Part shown: positions 8,856 through 17,905 of the stretch, in pieces | How positions within the stretch are numbered: the first letter of the stretch is position 1 | Layout: every line of letters starts with the position of its first letter | Source: Myxococcus guangdongensis | GTDB lineage: Bacteria > Myxococcota > Myxococcia > Myxococcales > Myxococcaceae | Assembly: GCF_024198255.1 (NCBI RefSeq) | Contig: NZ_JAJVKW010000006.1 | Span: 186,001 to 250,000, forward strand | Direction of reading: 5' to 3' | DNA: 64,000 nucleotides | Notes under the pieces: model-generated | Seen by the model: only the letters and a program-made list of their open reading frames with translations | Databases searched by the model: none | What the model was told of the DNA's origin: nothing | Made by a program: the position numbers and the translations under genes

Positions 8856-9940
8856 TTCGCCTGCTCCGCGCCTTCGAAGGTGACCTTCGCGCGGTTCATC
8901 ACGTACTCCACGGCGAGCAGATACCAGCCCATCTCCGCCAGTCGCTTCGTCGTCTCCGGGGACTCGCGCAGGGCGGCGTGGGCATCCGCGGCGGTGAGCC
9001 CGAAGGGCTCCATCTGGATGGCCACCAATTGCTCGAGCTTCTCCGGCGTGAGCTGGAGCTTGTGCTCCTCGGTGACGGCCTTCAGCACGATGCCGATGCT
9101 CAGCCGCCGCTCGACGTCCGCGCGGGTGGTGTCGTCCGTGAGCCAGCCGTCGAGCGCCTCACGCTGCTCGTCCACGTCGAACTGGTGGTCGACCAGGCTC
9201 TGGCCCTCGGCCTGGACCCAGCGGCGGCGCAGCTCCTCGTCCACCAGCGCGCGCGGCAGCTCCACCGGGGCGCGCTGGATGAGCTCGTCCAGCACCATGT
9301 CCCGCGCCTGCACCCAGAGCTCGGCCGCCCCGGCGTCCTCCAGCTCCTCGCGCAGGTGGTTCATCGCCTCGTTCAGTGTGGCGCCCATCCCGAGCTTCGT
9401 CAGGAACTCCGGGTCGCTGTCCGGCAGCGGCGTCACCTCGTGCGCGCCGACGACGTCCACCAGGAAGCGCGCGGGCTTTCCACGCAGCGACTCCACCGGG
9501 TAGGTGTCCGGCAGCTCCAGGGCAATCTGCAGGGACTCGCCCACCTTGCCGCCCTCCGCCAGCGACTCGCTGAGCCCGGGCAACATCTCGATGGGCGCCA
9601 GCTCCGTCGTCAGACCGAAGCGCGAGGAGAAGGGGATGAGCCGGCCATCGCAGTAGCCCACGATGTTGAGCTTCACCTCGTCGCCCAGCGCCAGCGACTC
9701 ACCCGCCAGCCGCTCGCGCGAGGGGGAGATGGCGCGGTGCTTCTCGTGGAAGGCGCGCAGCAAGTCCTCTTCCGTCAGGTCCGGCGGCGTGGGGACCACC
9801 ACGGAGATTCCCTCCAGGGAGGGCGCGCTCACGGTGGGCAGCTCCAGCGTCTTCGCCGACGCGAGGCTCACCACCGGGCTCATCTTGAGGAGCCGCTCGA
9901 CGCCTTGACCTGCTCCTTGAGACCCTTGCTTGCTGCTCAC
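8852..9940 (-). CDS. Trigger-factor-like peptidyl-prolyl isomerase/chaperone paralogue
   Basis: 362 residues from GTG 9940 (GGGAG 5 nt upstream; the frame is open further but without a good start). The centre (~85-175: GDEVKLNIVGYCDGRLIPF, MLPGLSESLAEGGKVGE, LRGKPARFLVDVVGAHEV) matches the FKBP-like domain of trigger factor, and the helical C-terminus (~180-355) matches its substrate-cradling domain. The N-terminal ribosome-binding part is shortened and lacks the GFRxGxxP loop, so it may not dock on ribosomes. It lies downstream of, and co-directional with, the 347-residue hydrophobic-tailed protein, possibly as its chaperone (inference). Confidence 0.75.
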   Translation of the reverse strand: MSSKQGSQGAGQGVERLLKMSPVVSLASAKTLELPTVSAPSLEGISVVVPTPPDLTEEDLLRAFHEKHRAISPSRERLAGESLALGDEVKLNIVGYCDGRLIPFSSRFGLTTELAPIEMLPGLSESLAEGGKVGESLQIALELPDTYPVESLRGKPARFLVDVVGAHEVTPLPDSDPEFLTKLGMGATLNEAMNHLREELEDAGAAELWVQARDMVLDELIQRAPVELPRALVDEELRRRWVQAEGQSLVDHQFDVDEQREALDGWLTDDTTRADVERRLSIGIVLKAVTEEHKLQLTPEKLEQLVAIQMEPFGLTAADAHAALRESPETTKRLAEMGWYLLAVEYVMNRAKVTFEGAEQAN

Positions 9941-10061
9941 GAATGCTCCCGGGAGATAGGCCTGCCAGCGTCCGCGCCAATGGGGGGAAAAGCGACGGCT
10001 CGGCATGGACCAGGGCATAGTCCAGCCGAGCCGCTCTGACAAACCCCGAAGGGCCGCTTTT

Positions 10062-11105
10062 CTAGAAGAAGGCGCCCACGATGCTGGACACCGTGGAGAC
10101 CGCGGCGCCCACCTGGCTGACGATGGGGATGTTGGTGGCCGCGGCGATGGAGCCCACCGCGGTGATGACCGACGTCACCTTCTTGCCGGTGCTCGCGTTC
10201 CTGTCCATCAGCGTCGCGCCCGCGTTGGCCACGTCGACCGCGGCGATGGCCACGTTGACGCCCGGGGCGAAGCGGCCCAGCGTCTTGGCGGCGGTGCCGG
10301 CGGCGGCCTTCGCGCCCTGCTTCAGCGCGGCCTCACCGGCCTCGGAGCCCGCCGTCTTCAAGAGCGCCTTGGCGGCCGTGCGCGGCCCGGTGCCCAGGCC
10401 CTGGGCCAGGGTGCTGGTCGCCTTCGCCGTCTCGGAGGCGGCGGCCTTGACGGCCCGGCTCACGCCCTTGGTCGTGCCACCCTCGAAGAGGCTGGTGGTG
10501 GCCGCGTTCTTGACGGCCTTGAGCACGTCGTCGCTGGCGTTGGGGAGCGTCTTCTTGAACGCGTCGACGGCCTTCTTCCCCGCGTCCAGCTTCTCCTTGA
10601 AGACGGTGCCGCCGAGCAGGCCGCCCGTCACCTTGCCGCCGACGATGCCGCCCGTCGCGGCCGTCAGGCCCGCCTTGGTGGCGTCCAGCGAGGAGCGCGT
10701 GGCGGCGAGGATGTCGTCCTTGCTGCCCGTGCGGATGGCCTGGCGGATGTCCTTGATGGCCGTGCCACCCGCCGCCAGCGCCCCGGGGATGCCCATGTGG
10801 CGCGCGAAGGCCTTCATGTTGGCGCCCAGCTTCGTCAGGCCCTTGAACTCGCCCGGCTTGAAGGTGGGGTTGCTGACGAAGTCGAGGTTCTTGCCCGTCA
10901 GCAGGCCCTCGGCGCCGTTCTTGACGTTCTTGATCTGCTGGAAGGCGTCCTTGCCGAACCCGAACGCCCGGATGCTCTGGGTGGCGGCCGTCGTGGTGCC
11001 CTTGACGAGCTCCTTGTTGTCCTCAACGGTCTTCTTGACGTCCTGCACCGTCTTCTGGACGTTCGTACGGACGGTGTTGAAGGTCTTGCGGATGTCGAAA
11101 CCCAT
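10062..11105 (-). CDS. Ala/Lys/Gly-rich protein with hydrophobic C-terminal hairpin (unknown)
   Basis: 347 residues from an ATG with GAGG 8 nt upstream. No signal peptide. The N-terminus (1-50) is a Lys-rich amphipathic helix, the middle is Ala/Lys/Gly-rich with glycine-zipper-like stretches (TGGIVGGKVTGGLLGG), and the last ~80 residues contain two hydrophobic segments ending IVSQVGAAVSTVSSIVGAFF. A terminal hydrophobic hairpin resembles pore-forming effector proteins, but no toxin family, secretion tag or adjacent immunity gene is recognised. Alternatives are a structural or membrane-associated protein. The next gene downstream on the same strand is a trigger-factor-like chaperone. Confidence 0.6.
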   Translation of the reverse strand: MGFDIRKTFNTVRTNVQKTVQDVKKTVEDNKELVKGTTTAATQSIRAFGFGKDAFQQIKNVKNGAEGLLTGKNLDFVSNPTFKPGEFKGLTKLGANMKAFARHMGIPGALAAGGTAIKDIRQAIRTGSKDDILAATRSSLDATKAGLTAATGGIVGGKVTGGLLGGTVFKEKLDAGKKAVDAFKKTLPNASDDVLKAVKNAATTSLFEGGTTKGVSRAVKAAASETAKATSTLAQGLGTGPRTAAKALLKTAGSEAGEAALKQGAKAAAGTAAKTLGRFAPGVNVAIAAVDVANAGATLMDRNASTGKKVTSVITAVGSIAAATNIPIVSQVGAAVSTVSSIVGAFF

Positions 11106-11309
11106 GGCGGGGCCTCACGAATTCAAAAAAAGAGGAACTTGCGGGGATTATCGCGATCACCGCGCCGGAGTTGCGTGGACTTCGCCCCAGAAACCATATT
11201 GAACGGATGGTTTTTTGTTCCAACTCCGTGTAAGAGCTGGAACTCCACAATCACCCCGACTGAACACGTGTCCTGGCGCCCCCCGGCCCGGGCCGCGAAA
11301 GGGAGCGGT
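11106..11309. promoter_or_regulatory. Divergent intergenic region
   Basis: 204 bp between the unknown - gene and the + metalloprotease. It holds a relatively AT-rich patch (11110-11215), a 6-bp inverted repeat GTTCCA/TGGAAC at 11217-11243, and both ribosome sites. I cannot assign -35/-10 elements with confidence. Confidence 0.35.
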
Positions 11310-12890
11310 ATGCGCAAGCTGTCCATGACGGGCGTCCTGCTGTGCGGAGCATGGGTCGCGGGTTGCAGCGGTGCGGAGCAGGAGCCCTCGGAGCTCCCGG
11401 GCGAAGAGCTGTCCCGCCAGGCGGCCTCTCTTTCGCTCCCGGCGGCGCTCACCTGTATCGAGACGTACGTCAACGCGGGGACGTGCGACTGGGACCACTG
11501 GAGCGACCTGTACGACGCGTGCGACGTGTCCTCGCACCCGGAGCTCGACGACGGCCACTTCCTGGAGGAGGTGCAGTCGGACAACTGCACCGTGGCCAAC
11601 TGGCCCGCGCTGAGGGCGCAGCTGCTCTCCACCACGCCCCTGGTCCGCGTGTTCGACAGCTGCCAGGGCGGGCCTCCGCTGATCCACGAGGCGTCGGCCA
11701 ACGGCTGCCATGCGCTCGGGCCGAACGCGGGGGCCTCGTTCTTCGAGGTGTCCATCGGCAAGTCGGTGACGCTCTACGCGGGGGCGAACTGCGCCGGGGA
11801 CTCGGTGACCGTCGAAACGGACGCGAACCTGTGTGAGACGACGTTCGCCAGTGGCGCGAGCGCGGACGGCGCGGTGCTCTCGTACCGCATCCAGGATGTC
11901 ACGGCGCCCGCCTCGCCCTACCGCTACACCTGCTCCGCCTCGGAGCCCCAGTGCGTGGAGAACGACAACGCCCGGCTGGCCAGCATCAACAAGAAGCACA
12001 CCGTCAAGGTGGTCCGCGTCACCTACCCGGGGCGGACCACTCCCTCGTTGACCACCATCCGCAACAGCGTCCGCGGCCTGTACGACTTCTTCGACGTGGC
12101 GTCGCGGGGCCAGGTGAGCCTGGAGGTTGTCGCGTCGCAGACCGTGGAGGTGACGAGCGCGGTCTGCAAGACGGCGAAGAGCCAGGCGGTCCAGAAGGCC
12201 CGGTCGAACGCGTTCCTCACCGTGTACTCGATGCCCAGCGGGATGTGCTCCACCTCCAACGCGGGCTCGCGCTCCGTCTACCTCAAGGGCGGCCTGTTCC
12301 GTGACTACGCCCACGAGGTCGGCCACGTCCTGGGGCTCGCGCACGGCAACACGCGCAACCCGGCGACGGGAGAGGTCAAACACTACGGCGACGCGAGCAC
12401 CTTCATGGGCAGCTTCCCCTCGGACAACTACAACCTCCCGCAGCTGCACTGGCTGGGCTGGACGAAGAAGGAGGAGCTGCAGAAGGTGAACTCGGTCGTC
12501 GACAACGGCGGCACCGTCCTGGTCAAGCTCCGTCCGGTGGGCGGCAACACCGAGCTCACCAGCGCGCAGGGCGACCATCGGCTGGGCGCGGTCTGGGACA
12601 TCCCCGGGACGGACCAGCGGCTGTTCATCGCCGTGCCGAAGCCGCGGTTCAACGACGTGAACCAGATCGAGGGCGGCACGGTGATGGTGTACCGCGCGCC
12701 CCGATGCGTGGGCTGCATGGGCATGTCCATGGGCACCACGGTGATTTCGCGCTTCATCGCCACGAACCAGAACGAGCACGAAGCGCAGGGGCTCTTCATC
12801 AAGCCGGTGGCCTACGAGCGCACCGCCATCCAGTCCGGGGGGAACACCGTCCATGTGTACTCGTCCGTGACGGTGAGCATCCGGCGGTAG
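11310..12890 (+). CDS. Secreted lipoprotein zinc metalloprotease, M11 (gametolysin)-like
   Basis: 526 residues from ATG 11310 (GGGAG just upstream), although the frame is open well before it. Lipoprotein signal with lipobox VAGC near residue 18. A beta/gamma-crystallin-like stretch (~140-185, FFEVSIGKSVTLYAG, CAGDSVTVETD) precedes the peptidase domain. The zinc motif HEVGHVLGLAH (H335, E336, H339, H345) is intact, with a downstream Met-containing turn. The spacing and the following GNTRNPATGE and LHWLGW motifs resemble M11 proteases that also occur in algae. Probable role: extracellular protein degradation, consistent with predatory myxobacteria. It converges with the next gene across a strong hairpin. 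Confidence 0.8.
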   Translation: MRKLSMTGVLLCGAWVAGCSGAEQEPSELPGEELSRQAASLSLPAALTCIETYVNAGTCDWDHWSDLYDACDVSSHPELDDGHFLEEVQSDNCTVANWPALRAQLLSTTPLVRVFDSCQGGPPLIHEASANGCHALGPNAGASFFEVSIGKSVTLYAGANCAGDSVTVETDANLCETTFASGASADGAVLSYRIQDVTAPASPYRYTCSASEPQCVENDNARLASINKKHTVKVVRVTYPGRTTPSLTTIRNSVRGLYDFFDVASRGQVSLEVVASQTVEVTSAVCKTAKSQAVQKARSNAFLTVYSMPSGMCSTSNAGSRSVYLKGGLFRDYAHEVGHVLGLAHGNTRNPATGEVKHYGDASTFMGSFPSDNYNLPQLHWLGWTKKEELQKVNSVVDNGGTVLVKLRPVGGNTELTSAQGDHRLGAVWDIPGTDQRLFIAVPKPRFNDVNQIEGGTVMVYRAPRCVGCMGMSMGTTVISRFIATNQNEHEAQGLFIKPVAYERTAIQSGGNTVHVYSSVTVSIRR

Positions 12891-12904
12891 TCCTCAGGAG
12901 TCCT

Positions 12905-12946
12905 GACCGGGACGGGTGGACATGGGCGGGGGGCCCCGTCCCGGTC
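12905..12946. terminator. Bidirectional terminator between convergent genes
   Basis: Perfect 12-bp inverted repeat GACCGGGACGGG / CCCGTCCCGGTC with an 18-nt loop in the 78-bp gap between the metalloprotease (+) and the large secreted protein (-). Confidence 0.7.
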
Positions 12947-12968
12947 GGGCGTGCGGTCCACGCGGGCA

Positions 12969-15110
12969 CTACCGGTCCGTCACGGAGATCCGGTCGACCT
13001 TCACGTACGAGATGTCATGCCAGTACACGCGGGTCTCGATGGCGTGACCCAGCCGGCCGTCCAACGAGAAGCCCAGGCTGAAGTCGTGGAACATGAAGGG
13101 CTGGGTGAAGGCGGCCCGGGACAGGACTCGCTTCGCGATGACCTGGCCCGCCGTCGCATCGTAGACATCGAGACTCACCACGTTGCCCCCCGTCACGACG
13201 GAGTCGACCATCAGCCGGAAGACCGCCGTCTTGGGGCCGTCCCCCCAATGGCTGGCATAGGGCCCGTGGATGAGCCAGCCCGGCGGGTCCTCCGCGGTGT
13301 TGGCGGACCAGCCATCCGCCTCGCCTCGACCCACGAGCTTGAAGAGTGATTCACCCTCCGCCTCGTGGACGAAGGGGAGGGCGTGCTCGGAGGGGAACGA
13401 GATGCGCCGCGTGGTCTCGAGGGTCCGGGTGCCGCCCTCGATGGGCAGCGAGACACCTCGGTGCAGCACCCCTCCGCCAATCTCCATCCCTCCGTGGGTG
13501 TTGCAAAGGCAGAAGCCGGTGTCGTCATTGTCGGCGGGGCCCAGCAGCTCCAGCTTCAACGAGTCCCCGTACGAGGCCCGCCCGCGCGCGCTCCAGGAGA
13601 TGGGGGTGGCGAGCCATCCCCAGGCCTCGTCCGCCGTGGCCTTGGCGGGACGCGCGGTCCATTGCCCCGCTGGGAACGTGTAGGGCGGCACGGGCCCGGA
13701 GACGTCGCGCAGCTCCGGGCGCACGGTGTGGAACAGGGCCGCCTTGGCCGGCTGCGAGGCGGGCAGCTTCGAGAGGACGAGTCCTCCAATCACGGACCAC
13801 ACCTCCTGGCCGAAGGCCGGGTTCCCGGCCGGATTGTCGAGCTGGTAGGTCCGGTCGAAGAACGGCCGGTCCGCATGCAGGACGTAGCCGAGCCGGAGGA
13901 ACACGGGGCGCCGGATGCCGTCGGCGAAGAGGTAGTCCTGGTGGCAGAGGTCTCCGTCCGTCGCGCCATCCCTGCCCCCATCCGACTCCTTGGTGATGGG
14001 CGCCTCGTAGACCAGCCGGAGCGAGGTCTCGCCTTCTTCCTGGAGCGTGGGGCGGACGCGCCGGGCCCAGGCCATGCGGTTGCGCGCGCACGCCGTCCAG
14101 TGGGGCACGTTGGGGTCGGTGACGGCCGCCGCCTCGTTGAGGCTGTACCAGTTGCAGATGGTGCGGACACAGGCGCTGCCCGTGCAGGCCTCGTTGGTGT
14201 CGCACTGGCCGTTCCCGTTGCGGTCCTCGCCGGGCTCGGGAAACTCATGGGGCAGCTCGTAGTGCTCCGCGCCGCTGTAGCCCGGAAGCCAGGCGCCGTT
14301 GCCGTCCTCGGCCACGCCCAGGAAGCTCACCGGGCGGCGCGTGGTGGGCTCTTCATGGACGAACCCCAGCGCGTCTGCCTCCGCGCCGTTGAGCAGCCAG
14401 AGGGCGTTCATCTTCCCGTAGAAGCCGGTCTGGTCGATCCAGGCCAGGTAGTGTCTGCCGACGAAGACCAGGTCCCCGGCGTTCGGTCCATCCCGCCGGG
14501 GCGTCGCGGGGGGCGGCTCGTAGGTGCCGAACCCCAGCCCCTGGAGGGCGCGCCGGACCAGCGTCTTCACGTGCGCGGGCGAGCTCCTGGTGAAGTTCAA
14601 CACCTGGGGCTCGCCCGGGGTGAAGTCATCGAGCCGCACCGTGACCTTGTCGATGTTCAGGTAGGCCCGCGCGAGCCAGTGCAGCCGGACCTCCATGCGC
14701 TGGTCGGCGCAGGGCTGCAGGTCGAACCAGAGGGTGAAGTCCTGGTAGGTGAGGGGCTGGTTGAAATCACGCCGCAGCACCTCCTTGCTCACGAGGACGC
14801 GGTTGCTGTCGTGACAGAAGACATCCAGGACCGCGACGGGCACATTGTCCGCCGTGTTGTCGTCAATCATGACGCGGAAGACCGCCTGGCCCGCACCCGC
14901 GCCCCAATTCGTTGCATAGGGGCCGTGGACGAGCGTCCCTCGCGTGGGGGACGCCGTGTTCGCGGACCAGCCGTCGCCGTCTGCCTGGCCCACGGCGTGG
15001 TGGAGTTCGGTCTCGGCCTCGTAGGTGAAGACCCGGTCGAACGACTCCGCCAAGACCCGGGAGGGCAGGGTCAGGATGGCGAGAAGACACACATACAGCC
15101 TGGAAGTCAT
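12969..15110 (-). CDS. Large secreted protein with duplicated N- and C-terminal domains (unknown)
   Basis: 713 residues from ATG 15110, which begins a clean signal peptide (MTSRLYVCLLAILTLPSRVLA). A ~130-residue domain at the N-terminus recurs at the C-terminus: both contain DGWSANTA, HGPYA(T/S)xWG and a hydrophobic VFR(V/L)M core, looking like carbohydrate-binding or jelly-roll modules. The middle (~190-580) contains a Cys-rich, Ca-binding-like segment (DRNGNGQCDTNEAC) and many aromatic residues, and is not recognised. Possibly an extracellular polysaccharide-binding or degrading protein (inference only). It lies alone and is convergent with the M11 protease. Confidence 0.65.
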   Translation of the reverse strand: MTSRLYVCLLAILTLPSRVLAESFDRVFTYEAETELHHAVGQADGDGWSANTASPTRGTLVHGPYATNWGAGAGQAVFRVMIDDNTADNVPVAVLDVFCHDSNRVLVSKEVLRRDFNQPLTYQDFTLWFDLQPCADQRMEVRLHWLARAYLNIDKVTVRLDDFTPGEPQVLNFTRSSPAHVKTLVRRALQGLGFGTYEPPPATPRRDGPNAGDLVFVGRHYLAWIDQTGFYGKMNALWLLNGAEADALGFVHEEPTTRRPVSFLGVAEDGNGAWLPGYSGAEHYELPHEFPEPGEDRNGNGQCDTNEACTGSACVRTICNWYSLNEAAAVTDPNVPHWTACARNRMAWARRVRPTLQEEGETSLRLVYEAPITKESDGGRDGATDGDLCHQDYLFADGIRRPVFLRLGYVLHADRPFFDRTYQLDNPAGNPAFGQEVWSVIGGLVLSKLPASQPAKAALFHTVRPELRDVSGPVPPYTFPAGQWTARPAKATADEAWGWLATPISWSARGRASYGDSLKLELLGPADNDDTGFCLCNTHGGMEIGGGVLHRGVSLPIEGGTRTLETTRRISFPSEHALPFVHEAEGESLFKLVGRGEADGWSANTAEDPPGWLIHGPYASHWGDGPKTAVFRLMVDSVVTGGNVVSLDVYDATAGQVIAKRVLSRAAFTQPFMFHDFSLGFSLDGRLGHAIETRVYWHDISYVKVDRISVTDR

Positions 15111-15256
15111 GGGATGGCCCTGGCACGACGAGGGGCGAATCCTGGTGTTGGCTTGGAGCTCCGGCAATCCATGGAGCGCTCGAGCCTCGGGTCGGTGTTG
15201 CTCACCGGACCGGGTGCGCTTTGCCGGGAAGAAAGACGTACCGCTCGGTGTCGATA

Positions 15257-15270
15257 TGTACGAACGTACA
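15257..15270. promoter_or_regulatory. Palindromic operator, candidate TetR binding site
   Basis: TGTACGAACGTACA: 6-bp arms separated by 2 bp, located 37 bp before the TetR-family ATG. The size and position fit an autoregulatory operator controlling the regulator and the MFS gene after it. Confidence 0.55.
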
Positions 15271-15307
15271 CATGCCGGATTTCCTGGCGCCCCGTTCCTG
15301 GAAGCCG

Positions 15308-15847
15308 ATGCCCCGCCGCCACGACCCCGACCGCCGCGACCGCATCATCAACGCCGCGCTCGCCGTCATCGCGGAGGGCGGCGTGGCGGGGACGTCACAT
15401 CGACGCGTCGCCGAGCGGGCGGGCGTGCCCCTGGGGTCGATGACCTACCACTTCACCAGCATGGATGAGCTCCTGCGCGAGGCCTTCACCCGCTTCGCCG
15501 AGCGGGTCAGCGAGCGCTTCACGGCGCGCCTCTCCGCGGTGGTCCGCCGCGAGCAGTTGGCCTCGGCCATCGTCGCGCTGGTGCACGAGGACCTGGTGGC
15601 CGGGCCGGATGACCTGGTGCTCACGCTGGAGCTCTACACCCTCGCGGCCCGGAAGCCCGCCTTCCGGCAGATCACCCACGAATGGATGCGCCGCAGCCGC
15701 GCGGTGCTCGAACGACACGTCGATGCGCGCACGGCCCACAAGCTCGATGCGCTGATTGAAGGGTTGTTCATCCACGTCAGCCTGGATGCCACACCGCACG
15801 GCCGCGACGTCACGCGCGACGCCGTGCTTCGATTCCTCTCCCCCTAG
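15308..15847 (+). CDS. TetR-family transcriptional repressor
   Basis: 179 residues from ATG 15308 (GGAAG upstream; earlier in-frame starts would cover the palindrome). The N-terminal helix-turn-helix (~8-55: RIINAALAVIAEGG, THRRVAERAGVPLGSMTYHF) is typical, followed by a helical ligand-binding domain. It sits 12 bp before an MFS transporter gene, the classic drug-responsive repressor/exporter arrangement. The palindrome at 15257-15270 is the likely operator. Ligand unknown. Confidence 0.88.
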   Translation: MPRRHDPDRRDRIINAALAVIAEGGVAGTSHRRVAERAGVPLGSMTYHFTSMDELLREAFTRFAERVSERFTARLSAVVRREQLASAIVALVHEDLVAGPDDLVLTLELYTLAARKPAFRQITHEWMRRSRAVLERHVDARTAHKLDALIEGLFIHVSLDATPHGRDVTRDAVLRFLSP

Positions 15848-15859
15848 AGCCCTCTCCTC

Positions 15860-17083
15860 ATGACTCCCGCATCTGCTCCGTCGGTGCTCCGAGCGCACCG
15901 GGCGGCCCGCGCCGCCGTGGCGGCCCTGTTCCTCACCAACGGCGCCATCCTGGCGAACCTGTTGCCGCGCTATCCGCAGATCAAGGCGGACCTGGGGCTC
16001 AGCAATGCCCAGTACGGGCTCGCCGTCGCGTCCTTCCCCTTCGGCGCCTTGATGGCGGGGCTCGCCGCCGGCGCGCTCATCCGCCGCTTCCGCTCCTCCC
16101 GGGTCGCCGTCGCCGGAACCATGCTCACCGGTCTGGGCCTGCTGTTCGCGGGGCTCGCGCCCTCGTGGCTGTCGCTCGCCACGATGCTCTTCCTGGCGGG
16201 CAGCATGGACGCCATCACCGACGTGGCGCAGAACGCGCACGGGCTCAGGGTGCAGCGCCTCTATGGCCGCTCCATCCTCAATTCGTTCCACGCGCTGTGG
16301 AGTGTCGGCGCGGTGGTGGGAGGATTGATGGGCGGGCTCGCGGCGGGGCTCGCCGTGCCGCGGGGGCTCCACCTCGGCTTCTCCGCGCTGCTCTTCTCCG
16401 CGGTCTCGCTGACGGCCCTGCGCTTCCTGTTGCCCGGGCCCGAGTCCAGCGATGTGTCCTCGCCCGACGCGCACGTGGAGGGCGCCGCGACGAAGCGGGG
16501 GACGGGGCGATGGCCGCTGATGCTCTCGATGGCCGCGCTGACGTTGATTGCCGCGAGCGGCGTGCTCGTCGAGGACGCGGGGATGACGTGGGCGGCGGTG
16601 TATCTCTCGGGCACGCTCGGCGCGAGCGCCGCGGTGGCCTCGTTTGGTTATGTGGCGCTGGTGGGCGCGCAGTTCATCGGGCGGTTGTTCGGGGACAGGC
16701 TCGTCGACCGCTTCGGCCAGCGGGCCGTGGCGCGGACGGGGGGCGCGCTCGCGGCGCTGGGGATGGGGGGCGCGCTGTTGCTCCCCTCCGTGCCCGCGAC
16801 CATCGTGGGGTTCGCGTTCGCGGGCTTCGGGGTCGCCACGTTGGTGCCCGCGGCGATGCACGGCGCGGACGAGCTGCCTGGGTTGCGGCCGGGTACGGGG
16901 CTGACGGTGGTGAGCTGGTTGATGCGATTGGGGTTCCTGCTGTCGCCCCCCGTCGTGGGGCTCATCGCCGACGCGGCGGGACTGCGCGTGGGGTTGCTCG
17001 TGGTGCCGCTCGCGGGGGGGATGGTGATGGCCCTGGCCGGTGTGCTCTCGGCGAAGCGCGTGTCGGGCCGGCGAGGCGGCTGA
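15860..17083 (+). CDS. MFS transporter
   Basis: 407 residues with twelve predicted membrane helices in two halves separated by a hydrophilic loop (~195-220). The first half contains the MFS loop 2-3 pattern around MAGLAAGALIRRFRSSRV and the second half the equivalent GRLFGDRLVDRFGQR. Probably an exporter, given its position directly behind a TetR repressor with a palindromic operator. Inner membrane; substrate unknown. No good Shine-Dalgarno is visible, so translation may be coupled to the repressor gene. Confidence 0.85.
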   Translation: MTPASAPSVLRAHRAARAAVAALFLTNGAILANLLPRYPQIKADLGLSNAQYGLAVASFPFGALMAGLAAGALIRRFRSSRVAVAGTMLTGLGLLFAGLAPSWLSLATMLFLAGSMDAITDVAQNAHGLRVQRLYGRSILNSFHALWSVGAVVGGLMGGLAAGLAVPRGLHLGFSALLFSAVSLTALRFLLPGPESSDVSSPDAHVEGAATKRGTGRWPLMLSMAALTLIAASGVLVEDAGMTWAAVYLSGTLGASAAVASFGYVALVGAQFIGRLFGDRLVDRFGQRAVARTGGALAALGMGGALLLPSVPATIVGFAFAGFGVATLVPAAMHGADELPGLRPGTGLTVVSWLMRLGFLLSPPVVGLIADAAGLRVGLLVVPLAGGMVMALAGVLSAKRVSGRRGG

Positions 17084-17176
17084 GCCACCTGAAAGGGCGA
17101 GCGGCGTGACTCCACGCGCCGCGGAACGAAGCGCGGGGCCAGGGGTGTCTCAGGACGATGCCCCTGGAGGCCGCGT

Positions 17177-17905
17177 GTGCTGACCCTCGTGATGCTGACC
17201 CTGCTGGCCGTGCCTCCCGTGGAGGTCGAGGTCTTCGTCCCGCTGTGTGACAACGCGCTGATTGATTGTGGCCGGGCTCCCGCGGGAGCGCCGCGCGCGC
17301 TGGAGACGAACCTCTACTGGGGCGCGATGTACGGCGCGGAGCGATACCTCTCGCGGGCTCCGGGCTTCAAGGTGGTGAGTCGCGAGCCGGGGCCCGAGGG
17401 CTCCGTGGTGCTGCGTGAGCTCGTCCTGGAGCGGACCCCCGCGAAGGGGGAGCGGCCCGTGAGACTGCGACTCCATGCCTATGCGGGCGACGCCATCGAC
17501 ACGGCGCTGGAGGACTTCCTGCGTGCGGCGGCGGGCGCCAGTCGCGCCGACCTGCTGGTGTGGGCCGGGCACGACCGGCTCATGGACCGCGAGCCTCCCC
17601 AGGTGAAAGCCCCGCCGGACGCCACGCCCAGGCCCGTGGTCGTCCTGGCCTGCATGAGCGAGCAGTACTTCGGACCGGTGTTGAAGGCGCTGGGCGCGAG
17701 CCCCATCGCGCTCACGAGGACGCTGATGGCGCCCGAGGCCTATCTGCTGGAGGCGCTGGCCACCACCGTGGCGCGCCATGGGCCCACGGAGCCGAAGGCC
17801 CTGCGCGCGGCGCTCGTGGACGCCTATGCGCGGTATCAACGCATCTCGCCGCGGGCCGCGGGCTCCGTCTTCTCGAAGCTGCCCACTTCGCAGGTCGCGC
17901 CCTGA
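17177..17905 (+). CDS. Secreted protein, possible caspase-like fold (unknown)
   Basis: 242 residues from GTG 17177 with GGAGG 6 nt upstream. Short signal peptide (~1-12) then VEVFVPLCDNALIDCG and the distinctive NLYWGAMYGAERYL. Later LLVWAGHDRLMD (H132) and VVVLACMSEQYF (C159) stand in the order and context of the His/Cys pair of caspase-like (clan CD) folds. Activity is not established, and the His is not followed by the usual Gly. Family recognised only as a recurring hypothetical. It converges on the LCCL protease gene across a perfect hairpin. Confidence 0.6.
   Translation: MLTLVMLTLLAVPPVEVEVFVPLCDNALIDCGRAPAGAPRALETNLYWGAMYGAERYLSRAPGFKVVSREPGPEGSVVLRELVLERTPAKGERPVRLRLHAYAGDAIDTALEDFLRAAAGASRADLLVWAGHDRLMDREPPQVKAPPDATPRPVVVLACMSEQYFGPVLKALGASPIALTRTLMAPEAYLLEALATTVARHGPTEPKALRAALVDAYARYQRISPRAAGSVFSKLPTSQVAP

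Noticed and set aside
11157..12854. 565-codon minus-strand frame opposite the M11 protease
   Set aside because: No domains; the + strand has lipobox and zinc motif.
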